8,085 bases of DNA, from assembly GCA_947306605.1 (NCBI GenBank), contig CAMZHB010000065.1:1-8085 (forward strand). Direction: 5' to 3'. Origin of the DNA: an uncultured Prevotellaceae bacterium (lineage in GTDB: Bacteria > Bacteroidota > Bacteroidia > Bacteroidales > Bacteroidaceae). Shown here piece by piece: positions 1 through 5,999 of this stretch. The number at the start of each line of letters is the position of its first letter. Position 1 is the stretch's first letter. The position numbers and the translations under genes are program-made. The notes under the pieces were generated by a model. That model did no database searches and was not told the origin of the DNA. It saw only the letters and a list, made by a program, of their open reading frames with translations.

Positions 1-22
1 AAAGAAAAAGTTTAGCGATAAG

Positions 23-54
23 TTTGGCTGTTTCAAAAAAGAGTTGTAATTTTG
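23..54 (+). promoter_or_regulatory. Bacteroidetes-type promoter of rplS
   Basis: A TTTG at 23-26 (-33 element) and TAATTTTG at 47-54 (-7 element, consensus TAnnTTTG) are separated by 20 bases, the usual spacing for the primary sigma factor of Bacteroidetes. Transcription would start at about 59-62, leaving a leader of roughly 80 nt before the rplS start at 141. The match is read directly from the sequence; promoter activity is inferred. Confidence 0.75.
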
Positions 55-56
55 CA

Positions 57-140
57 CCGCTTTTCGCGTAATCGCTGGCAGGATGCAGAGTTCCCTGTTA
101 TGTTGCGCGGAATTAGGTACAATATATAAAAACTCCAAAA
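57..140 (+). promoter_or_regulatory. possible structured 5' leader of rplS
   Basis: The stretch between the predicted transcription start and the rplS start can form an outer stem (CCGC at 57-60 with GCGG at 107-110) around an inner hairpin (CAGG at 79-82 with CCTG at 94-97). Ribosomal protein genes are often autoregulated by such leaders, so an L19-binding or other control element is possible. The stems are short and could be chance. No known leader motif was recognised with certainty. Confidence 0.3.
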
Positions 141-512
141 ATGGAAGACTTAATCAAAGTTGCCGAGCAGGCATTCAACAAGACACCTGAGTTTCCCAAC
201 TTCCGTCCGGGCGACACCATCAGCGTGGCTTACAAAATTATTGAAGGAAACAAAGAACGTATCCAGGTGTTCCGCGGCGTAGTGATCCGCATCTCGGGAC
301 ACGGCGACCAAAGACGCTTCACGGTTCGCAAAATGTCGGGTACGGTAGGCGTAGAACGTATTTTCCCGCTCAATTCGCCGAACATTGACAGCATCAAGAT
401 TGACAAATACGGCAAGGTGCGCCGCGCCAAGTTGTACTACTTGCGTGACCTCACGGGTAAGAAAGCCCGCATCAAGGAACGCCGCGTAAACTTGAACAAA
501 GAAGAAGCCTAA
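141..512 (+). CDS. rplS: 50S ribosomal protein L19 (bL19)
   Basis: This encodes ribosomal protein bL19, a component of the large subunit located at the interface with the 30S subunit. The 123-residue product is the normal bacterial length plus a short C-terminal tail. The N-terminal half holds the family's typical pattern of a PGDT motif (residues 23-26), then IQVFRGVVI (41-49) and the GVERIFPL motif (70-77). The basic C-terminal half (KVRRAKLYYLRDLTGKKAR) is the classic L19 signature. The ATG at 141 follows an A-rich stretch, as usual in Bacteroidetes, which rarely use Shine-Dalgarno pairing. It appears to be a single-gene unit here, with its own promoter upstream and a strong terminator 21 bases after the stop. 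In many other bacteria rplS follows rpsP-rimM-trmD; that arrangement is not seen here. Confidence 0.98.
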   Translation: MEDLIKVAEQAFNKTPEFPNFRPGDTISVAYKIIEGNKERIQVFRGVVIRISGHGDQRRFTVRKMSGTVGVERIFPLNSPNIDSIKIDKYGKVRRAKLYYLRDLTGKKARIKERRVNLNKEEA

Positions 513-533
513 AATTGAACAAAACAATAGCAG

Positions 534-570
534 CAGGGGACAGATGCAACGCATTTGTCTCCTGTTTTTT
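534..570 (+). terminator. Rho-independent terminator of rplS
   Basis: Bases 534-547 pair with 551-564 in a 14-bp stem with only two G-U pairs and a three-base loop. Six T residues follow directly (565-570). It starts 21 bases after the rplS stop codon and should isolate rplS from the next operon. Confidence 0.92.
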
Positions 571-601
571 GTTTGTTTAACTGAAAAAATGAACAAAAAC
601 A

Positions 602-632
602 TTGGTTATACAGAGTTTTTACGTTAACTTTG
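602..632 (+). promoter_or_regulatory. promoter of the VTC-DUF4956-DUF2490 operon
   Basis: TTG at 602-604 (-33) and TAACTTTG at 625-632 (-7, perfect TAnnTTTG) are spaced by 20 bases. Transcription should start near 637-640, after the rplS terminator, so the three genes that follow have their own promoter. The leader would be about 20-55 nt depending on which start codon the first gene uses. Confidence 0.8.
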
Positions 633-681
633 GCAACGAAAACCGTAAAACGCGAGATTTATCGAAAATATTGACCACATA

Positions 682-1452
682 TTGCTGGAAGCCATGAGCG
701 ACATGCCACCCATCACACTGGACGAGATGGGAAAGATTCGCTTGATGAAACGTACCGACACGAAATTTCTGACCAATAAGGCCGGATTGTTGCGTGTGCT
801 ACAGTTGGCGAAGAATGATTACTACGCCCAGGAGATTGACGGCAAGCGCATTGCCCACTACCGCACAACGTACTGGGATTTTGACAAACATGGTTTCTAT
901 GTGATGCACCAAAACGGCCACAAACCGCGAATGAAAGTGCGTGTCAGAACGTATGAAGACTCCGACGGATTGACTTTCCTCGAAATTAAACGAAAGGACA
1001 ACCACGGCAAAACTAAAAAGAAACGTACTCAGGTGAAGTCGCAAACGGAAATCGTAGAAAGCGGCGGCGACAAGTATCTGATACAGCAAACCGGCATCGC
1101 ACTCGACGAGTTGCACCCTTGCCTGCAAAACTATTTCAAGCGCATTACTTTGGTAAACAAAGCTATGACAGAGCGCCTGACCATTGATTTCGATGTCGAG
1201 TACACAAATTTCGAGACTCAGACCAAAACTGATTCCGATAACCTTGTCATTATTGAACTGAAACGCGACGGCATGGTCTATTCTCCAATCAGGCAAATTC
1301 TTGTTGACCTGCACATTCACCCAAGCGGATACAGCAAATACGTCATCGGGTCGTGCATGACCAATCCTTCCCTTAAACGCAACCGCCTAAAGGAACGGCT
1401 GGTCTATATCAACAAAATCAACCATAGAACGGAACAGTTTACAGAAAACTAA
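682..1452 (+). CDS. VTC-domain polyphosphate polymerase-like protein
   Basis: This is a bacterial member of the VTC domain family, which belongs to the triphosphate tunnel metalloenzyme fold. In yeast, Vtc4 uses this domain to make polyphosphate from ATP; for bacterial members the product is usually only predicted. The 256-residue protein is a bare catalytic domain without the SPX domain of the eukaryotic enzymes. Likely tunnel residues, by analogy, are KRTDTK (23-28), R61, the basic pair in KVRVR (85-89), the EIKRK strand (101-105), RLTIDFD (165-171), ELK (192-194, candidate metal-binding Glu) and SKY (218-220). No signal peptide or membrane helix is visible, so it should be cytosolic, perhaps docked on the membrane protein encoded 10 bases downstream. 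The start is uncertain. TTG at 682 is given; ATG at 694 would give 252 residues, but reading-frame quality extends upstream to 661 without an ATG. Confidence 0.88.
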   Translation: MLEAMSDMPPITLDEMGKIRLMKRTDTKFLTNKAGLLRVLQLAKNDYYAQEIDGKRIAHYRTTYWDFDKHGFYVMHQNGHKPRMKVRVRTYEDSDGLTFLEIKRKDNHGKTKKKRTQVKSQTEIVESGGDKYLIQQTGIALDELHPCLQNYFKRITLVNKAMTERLTIDFDVEYTNFETQTKTDSDNLVIIELKRDGMVYSPIRQILVDLHIHPSGYSKYVIGSCMTNPSLKRNRLKERLVYINKINHRTEQFTEN

Positions 1453-1462
1453 TTTATTTATT

Positions 1463-2146
1463 ATGATACTTCTGAATGCAATTTTTGAGACTGTATGCTC
1501 CATTCTGACCGGCGTCGAATGGATAGATGTAGAAGGCTTGACCACCATGCTAATGCGCTTTGCATTGAACATGATTGTGGTATGGATTATTGTCCACTTC
1601 TTTTATTACAGAAAAAGCAAACGCCGCGACTACTATTTCACCTTTATTCTACTGTCCGTAGCTATCTTCATGCTTATCTACTTGATGGACGGTTCGAAGA
1701 TGAAGATTGGTGCCGCCCTGGGACTCTTTGCCGTGTTCGGCATACTGCGTTACCGCACGGAAGCTGTGCCAATCCGCGAAATGACCTACCTGTTCTTCCT
1801 AGTTGCTTTAAGCGTAGTGAATGGTATGACAGCCAAGGTAAGTCTGGTGGAATTACTGGCCGCAAATGCCGTGTTTGTTCTGGCCGTCGTTTTATGCGAG
1901 AGCAACCTGTTGGTGAACCAGTTGTCCTGTAAATTTGTCAAATACGACAACATCGCCCTGATTGTTCCCGAGCGGCGCGAAGAAATGATTGCTGACTTGG
2001 AAAAACGTTTGGGCGTAAAAGTTGTCAACGTCGAAATCGGTTCCGTAGATTTCCTGCGCGACACAGCACTGATTAAAGTGTTCTATAAAGGCAAAGGCAG
2101 CAACGGCGCCGATGACCTTGTAAAAATGCCTAAAGAATATGACTAA
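1463..2146 (+). CDS. DUF4956 family membrane protein
   Basis: This is an inner-membrane protein of the uncharacterised DUF4956 family. Residues about 29-48, 57-74, 82-96, 106-120 and 127-146 are hydrophobic and suggest four to five membrane helices. The conserved family motif is clear: GLFAVFGILRYRTE (87-100), followed by VPIREMTYLF. The last 80 residues are soluble and alternate beta-alpha-beta (IALIVPE, a charged helix at 170-183, VKVVNVEIGSVDF), probably a small ferredoxin-like cytosolic domain. The gene starts 10 bases after the VTC gene and its end overlaps the DUF2490 start by 8 bases, so the three are almost certainly one operon. DUF4956 genes often sit beside VTC genes (from memory). 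A role as membrane anchor or channel for the VTC product is inference. Confidence 0.9.
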   Translation: MILLNAIFETVCSILTGVEWIDVEGLTTMLMRFALNMIVVWIIVHFFYYRKSKRRDYYFTFILLSVAIFMLIYLMDGSKMKIGAALGLFAVFGILRYRTEAVPIREMTYLFFLVALSVVNGMTAKVSLVELLAANAVFVLAVVLCESNLLVNQLSCKFVKYDNIALIVPERREEMIADLEKRLGVKVVNVEIGSVDFLRDTALIKVFYKGKGSNGADDLVKMPKEYD

Positions 2147-3059
2147 ACTTCGTCCCATCATCAGCGCACTGCTTCTGACATGCGCCTTATTGCACATACA
2201 GGCCGATGATTTCGGGTTGTGGACAGAGGCCTCTGCATCCCAGAAGTTAGGAGTCTCGGGATTGAAACTGGAGGGTAACATCGGCTTCCGGGCTAACAAC
2301 CATTGGAAAAGTGTTGACCGTTGGAATGCGGGAATTGGTCTAAGTTACGACCTGCTGCCGTTCCTTGAAGTGGAAGGTGCCTACAATTTCATCTACAACT
2401 ATTCCCATGCCACATGCGAAGACAAGTATCAAAAGGATGATGACGGGAACATCACAGACAAATGGATTGGTTTCAATGTGGACAACGGCTATTGGCGTAC
2501 CAAAAACCGCTTTTCTATCAGTTTGAAAGGGAAATGGGATATAGGACGTTTTTCTTTCTCCCTGCGTGAGCGTTATCAGGCCACCATATTCAATCACACA
2601 TATCTGCGTCAGGACAAATACCGCTTTAACCGTGAGCCAAAGTACATTCTCGACGATGAAGGCGAAATCATGTTCGATGACGATGGGAATGCCATATACG
2701 AAACCGATGCCGCAGGAAATCCCGTCTATGACTACACGCTGCAAGAGGGCTCTCCCGAGATTGAGATGGACCGCAAACGTCACAAGACAACTCACTTTTT
2801 GCGCAGCCGTTTGGAGGTGGATTACAACATCCGCAAATGCCCTGTCAATCCTTACGTAGCATTTGAAGTAAGTAATAACCTGAACAAAGGATTCTCCACC
2901 GACAAACGCCGTTGGAGTGCGGGCGTGAATTGGAAGATCAAGAAAGGCCGGCACCTCAGTATAGGTTATGTTTACAACAATGGAAATGACGATGATGATG
3001 ACAACCGTCTGCACGCCATTGAAATCTCATACAAGATTAAAGGCCTCTTCAATAAATAA
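2139..3059 (+). CDS. DUF2490-like outer-membrane beta-barrel protein
   Basis: The 306-residue protein starts with a signal peptide (hydrophobic core at about 6-20, likely cleavage after A22). LTC at 13-15 is a poor lipobox because T precedes C, so a lipoprotein is unlikely. The mature part consists of alternating amphipathic strands, such as LKLEGNIGFRA, RWNAGIGLSYDL, RFSISLKGKW, RFSFSLRERYQ and HLSIGYVYNN. It ends in strand-like IEISYKIKGLF, typical of an outer-membrane barrel. It resembles the DUF2490 family, whose function is unknown. Two predicted loops are very acidic: KDDDGNITD (99-107), and a tandem of three similar units at 171-199 (DDEGE, DDDGN, DAAGN). A third acidic run, DDDDD, lies at 284-288. 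Its start overlaps the DUF4956 stop by 8 bases, implying translational coupling. A role in exporting or anchoring the operon's product is inference. Confidence 0.8.
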   Translation: MTKLRPIISALLLTCALLHIQADDFGLWTEASASQKLGVSGLKLEGNIGFRANNHWKSVDRWNAGIGLSYDLLPFLEVEGAYNFIYNYSHATCEDKYQKDDDGNITDKWIGFNVDNGYWRTKNRFSISLKGKWDIGRFSFSLRERYQATIFNHTYLRQDKYRFNREPKYILDDEGEIMFDDDGNAIYETDAAGNPVYDYTLQEGSPEIEMDRKRHKTTHFLRSRLEVDYNIRKCPVNPYVAFEVSNNLNKGFSTDKRRWSAGVNWKIKKGRHLSIGYVYNNGNDDDDDNRLHAIEISYKIKGLFNK

Positions 3060-3081
3060 AAAGAGACTTGCCACAATCAAC

Positions 3082-3116
3082 AACTGCTCTGCCCCGTGGT
3101 AGAGCAGTTCTTTTTT
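3082..3116 (+). terminator. Rho-independent terminator of the VTC operon
   Basis: AACTGCTCT at 3082-3090 pairs perfectly with AGAGCAGTT at 3101-3109 (9 bp, 10-base loop), followed by a T-rich run to 3116. It begins 22 bases after the DUF2490 stop and ends 31 bases before the GH36 start. Confidence 0.87.
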
Positions 3117-3147
3117 AAGAATTTCAATACTATTCCTCTGAATTGTC

Positions 3148-5214
3148 ATGAAAAAGTTCATTGTCATCTTGTTCATTCTCTCTGCCATCGTGTCACAGGC
3201 ACAGACCACCATATCATTCAATCTTCCCTCCAGCCGTATAGACAAATGGATTGAAGCTCACTTTGCTAAAGGCCAAGCGCCACCTTTCTCGTTCACATAC
3301 GGCAAGCAATTGTCGGCACAATGGCTTAAGAAGTGTCGGTACAAAGCAGAAAAACTTGTTACAACCGAGCCACACACTCTAAAATACCGCTTCACTTACA
3401 CTGGAGTGCAGGATGGTCTGCAGGTTATGTGTGACGTGAACGGTTACACCGATTTTGGTGCCGTGGACTGGGTAATCCGTTTTACCAATATCGGAGATAA
3501 GAATACGGAAAAGGTTGCTAACGTTCGCACCTGCGATATTGCGTTCAAGCCAGTACGGCCTGGAGATTTCAATCTCTACTATGCCAACGGCAGCGAAGCC
3601 ACATGCGACGATTTTGCCCCACACACCAAGGCATTACACCCAGGAGACACTCTCCGCATGTGTCCTACAGGCGGCCGAAGCAGCGATACTGCATTCCCAT
3701 TCTTCAATTTGGAATCACCATCTTCACATCAAGGCATCATGGTTGCCGTCGGTTGGACCGGGACATGGTTTGCCAATATTATAAACGTGTCCGGACAGTT
3801 ACAACTTGCCACTGGCATTCAACGGTTGCATACCTACCTGTTGCCAGGCGAGAGTGTGCGTTCCTCATCGTTGTGCCTGCTTTTTTGGCAAAGCGACAAC
3901 CGAATGACAGGACATAACTTATTCCGTCGTTTCTTGCTTCAACACCATTCACGCCACATTGACGGCAAGCCTGTCTTTTATCCATTCTTCAACAACTTCA
4001 ATTGGGGCGACCCTGCCCCGTGTCAGGAATACACTTGCCTCACCACAGATTTTGCCAAGGCCATCATCCAGCGAAACAAAATGTTCGGTCTCATCCAAGA
4101 CGCCTTCTGGCTCGACGCCGGATGGTACACTCAAGCCGACAACTGGCGTGAAGACAAAGGATGGTACAACACAGTAGGTACCTGGATGGCCGATGAAAGG
4201 CGTTTCCCCGGCGGTCTCAAAGACATCGCCGCTGCTGTTCACCGCACGGGAGCCAAACTCATGGTATGGTTTGAACCCGAACGCGTTTACAAAGGCTCCG
4301 CATGGGACAACACCCATCCCCAATGGATGCTGAACGACGCCAGCAACAACAGGTTGTACAACTTGGCAGACACCACGGCCCTGGCCTATTTTTGCAAATA
4401 CATCGGTGACTTTTTGGAGCACAACAATATCGATTACTACCGCCAAGACTTCAACATGTATGCCGAAAGCCTCTGGAAATCGCACGACACAGAAGGCCGT
4501 GAGGGCATCACCGAAAACCATTACATTGAAGGGTTATACAAATACTGGGATTATCTGCTCAACCGTTTCCCCAACCTGCTCATCGACAACTGTGCCAGCG
4601 GTGGAAGGCGCATCGACTACGAAACCGTGCTGCGAAGCGCTCCTTTATGGCGCACAGACTACAATTACGGCGAGCCTATAGGTTACCAGTGCCACACTTA
4701 CGGTCTGGAATACTATCTGACGCAACACGGCACAGGTATTTACAGCACAGACCGCTTCGATTCGCGCTCGGGCATGGGCAGCAGCACTGTTTTCAACTGG
4801 AAACTTACCGAAAAAAGGCTCTCATACACTGAGATGCAGAAGGTACAAAAAGAGTGTGCTGACATACGTCCTTATTATTACGAAGACTACTATCCCCTGA
4901 GCGGGGAAGACCGCCTCACGTCCGACAGTATCTGGCTGGCCTACCAGTTACATCGCCCCAGCGACCACACCGGTTACGTAGTAGCCTTCCGACGGCCCGC
5001 CAGTTCCGACTCCACCTACAGTGTACGGCTCTCCGCCATCGACAAGACACGCGATTACCTTCTCATTGACCTTGACAGCAAAAAAGACACCATAGTCAAC
5101 GGTAACACACTCCACGAAAACCTCGTGCTCAAACTGTCCAAACCACGCAGCAGCCGGCTTATATACTACGAAAGGGTACCGGAGGCGCCGGAAGCGAAAC
5201 CTAAGAAGAGCTGA
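3148..5214 (+). CDS. secreted GH36 alpha-galactosidase-like glycoside hydrolase
   Basis: This is a retaining glycoside hydrolase of family GH36 (melibiase clan), predicted to remove terminal alpha-linked galactose or a related sugar. The 688-residue protein has a signal peptide (MKKFIVILFILSAIVSQA, cleavage near 18-19, no lipobox Cys) and so acts in the periplasm or outside. An N-terminal beta-rich domain (about 20-270) precedes the TIM barrel (about 275-570). Barrel landmarks are WLDAGW (321-326), MVWFEPERV (372-380), YYRQDFN (430-436) with D434 as likely nucleophile, and NCASGGRRID (481-490). WRTDYN (501-506) has D504 as likely acid/base. A small C-terminal beta domain ends in a Pro/Lys-rich tail. 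YRQDF and LDAGW differ from the KWD and LDDGW of typical galactosidases, so substrate may differ. No SusC/SusD genes are in view, and no clear promoter was found in the 31 bases after the preceding terminator. Confidence 0.9.
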   Translation: MKKFIVILFILSAIVSQAQTTISFNLPSSRIDKWIEAHFAKGQAPPFSFTYGKQLSAQWLKKCRYKAEKLVTTEPHTLKYRFTYTGVQDGLQVMCDVNGYTDFGAVDWVIRFTNIGDKNTEKVANVRTCDIAFKPVRPGDFNLYYANGSEATCDDFAPHTKALHPGDTLRMCPTGGRSSDTAFPFFNLESPSSHQGIMVAVGWTGTWFANIINVSGQLQLATGIQRLHTYLLPGESVRSSSLCLLFWQSDNRMTGHNLFRRFLLQHHSRHIDGKPVFYPFFNNFNWGDPAPCQEYTCLTTDFAKAIIQRNKMFGLIQDAFWLDAGWYTQADNWREDKGWYNTVGTWMADERRFPGGLKDIAAAVHRTGAKLMVWFEPERVYKGSAWDNTHPQWMLNDASNNRLYNLADTTALAYFCKYIGDFLEHNNIDYYRQDFNMYAESLWKSHDTEGREGITENHYIEGLYKYWDYLLNRFPNLLIDNCASGGRRIDYETVLRSAPLWRTDYNYGEPIGYQCHTYGLEYYLTQHGTGIYSTDRFDSRSGMGSSTVFNWKLTEKRLSYTEMQKVQKECADIRPYYYEDYYPLSGEDRLTSDSIWLAYQLHRPSDHTGYVVAFRRPASSDSTYSVRLSAIDKTRDYLLIDLDSKKDTIVNGNTLHENLVLKLSKPRSSRLIYYERVPEAPEAKPKKS

Positions 5215-5226
5215 CAGCCTTCACAT

Positions 5227-5271
5227 TATCCTAAAACACCATTTCTGTCGAAACAAATAGGATATATTTTT
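5227..5271 (+). terminator. weak possible terminator after the GH36 gene
   Basis: TATCCTA at 5227-5233 is complementary to TAGGATA at 5258-5264, followed a few bases later by five T residues (5267-5271). The stem is short and AT-rich with a 24-base loop, so it would be a poor terminator. The stronger hairpin at 5317-5356 more likely ends the GH36 transcript. Confidence 0.25.
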
Positions 5272-5316
5272 CCCTAAATCAGACTTCGAAAAAAACAACT
5301 CTGATATTGCATTTCC

Positions 5317-5356
5317 TAAATGCGTTTTCGGTAAAACGAAAACGCATTTATTTTTT
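5317..5356 (+). terminator. strong Rho-independent terminator after the GH36 gene
   Basis: Bases 5317-5330 pair perfectly with 5337-5350 (14 bp, 6-base loop), followed by six T residues at 5351-5356. It lies about 100 bases after the GH36 stop. Apart from this, the weak hairpin before it and the promoter and leader after it, the 354-base gap 5215-5568 contains no recognisable gene. Confidence 0.92.
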
Positions 5357-5446
5357 CCTGGGAGCCAATTTGTAATCCCCCGAACAGGTAAAAAACCGCC
5401 TACATAGTTTTTTTAACACTATTGTAACAAAAGAAATGAGAGAAAA

Positions 5447-5478
5447 TTGGCATAAAAAAGCAAGAATGTTTAACTTTG
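5447..5478 (+). promoter_or_regulatory. promoter of the dockerin/beta-helix gene pair
   Basis: TTG at 5447-5449 (-33) and TAACTTTG at 5471-5478 (-7, perfect TAnnTTTG) are separated by 21 bases. Its -7 box is identical to that of the VTC operon promoter (625-632). Transcription would start near 5483-5486, giving a leader of about 85 nt. Confidence 0.8.
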
Positions 5479-5484
5479 CATCGC

Positions 5485-5568
5485 GAAAGTCTCATAAGGA
5501 CTGTCGGTCATTTCGTGTGGCCGCCCCTCTGAGGCATACATTCAACGAAAAAAGAAACCTATAGACCA
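5485..5568 (+). promoter_or_regulatory. 5' leader of the dockerin gene, possible hairpins
   Basis: The predicted leader can form a 4-bp stem (AGTC 5488-5491 with GACT 5499-5502). A 6-bp stem (CGGTCA 5505-5510 with TGGCCG 5518-5523, one G-U pair) follows directly after it. The rest, from 5540 on, is A-rich and unstructured, as expected ahead of a Bacteroidetes start codon. No known riboswitch was recognised. Confidence 0.3.
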
Positions 5569-5967
5569 ATGAAACAAGTTCTACGCCTATTCACAGCCGG
5601 CATATTTGCACTAATCGCCGTCACAGCTTCGGCCGATAGCTACAAATATCTCACTTTCACCAAAACCAATGGTTCTGAAAGCAGCCTATCAATTACCGGC
5701 CTCAAACTGACATTCAACAGCGGCGTGTTGACTGCCACACAGAACGGCAACACAACCACATTCAATGTCAGTGAACTCAGCAAAATGAGGTTTACTATGG
5801 ACGAAGCCATTAACCGCGCCGACGTGAACCGTGACGGCACGGTCGACTCCGCCGACATTGTAGCCGTAATCAAAGAAATGCCCGACGGAGACATGAAAGC
5901 CGATGTTAACAACGACGGTGCCATCGACTCAGCCGACATTGTGGCCGTAATCAAGGCGATGAAGTAA
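5569..5967 (+). CDS. small secreted protein with dockerin type I domain
   Basis: This 132-residue exported protein has a signal peptide (hydrophobic core 5-18, cleavage after the ASA at 20-22). A short beta-rich module (about 25-76: YKYLTFTK, LKLTFNSG, TTTFNVSEL, KMRFT) follows. The C-terminal dockerin type I domain has two calcium-binding loops, DVNRDGTVDSAD (85-96) and DVNNDGAIDSAD (112-123). Both loops have the full D-x-N-x-D-G-x-x-D-x-x-D ligand pattern and are each followed by IVAVIK helices. Period is 27 residues. In cellulosomes dockerins bind cohesins; in Bacteroidetes such domains are common at protein ends but their partners are mostly unknown. No enzyme domain is present, so it may be a scaffold or adaptor. 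It is followed after 32 bases by the beta-helix protein, whose N-terminus carries a similar beta module, and the two are probably cotranscribed. Confidence 0.88.
   Translation: MKQVLRLFTAGIFALIAVTASADSYKYLTFTKTNGSESSLSITGLKLTFNSGVLTATQNGNTTTFNVSELSKMRFTMDEAINRADVNRDGTVDSADIVAVIKEMPDGDMKADVNNDGAIDSADIVAVIKAMK
5821..5964 (+). repeat. two 81-base dockerin-encoding direct repeats
   Basis: Two copies of the dockerin EF-hand unit start at 5821 and 5902, 81 bases apart. They are nearly identical at protein level from D to IVAVIK but differ at many third codon positions (for example gacgtgaac versus gatgttaac). They are therefore old, selected protein repeats rather than a recent duplication. Confidence 0.85.
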
Positions 5968-5999
5968 TAACAGAGATGATTTGGTAAAAGACGTCTATC

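Noticed and set aside
150..602. Long open frame on the minus strand across rplS.
   Set aside because: It is the antisense of a clear ribosomal protein gene and the terminator; no family resemblance.
2340..3014. 224-codon open frame on the minus strand opposite the DUF2490 gene.
   Set aside because: The plus frame has a signal peptide, barrel strands and operon linkage; the minus frame has no recognisable domain.
3949..4521. 190-codon open frame on the minus strand inside the GH36 gene.
   Set aside because: It opposes conserved GH36 motifs including the catalytic region; valine/glycine-rich composition is typical of an antisense shadow.
5278..5305. Inverted repeat ATCAGA/TCTGAT with a 16-base spacer.
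   Set aside because: Only 6 bp, AT-rich, no T-tract; expected by chance in an AT-rich gap.
5436..5564. A 42-codon basic ORF (starts MRENWHKKAR) ending 4 bases before the dockerin gene.
   Set aside because: Its ATG and an internal ATG at 5466 both lie upstream of the predicted transcription start, and the -33/-7 promoter lies inside it. No signal or known motif.
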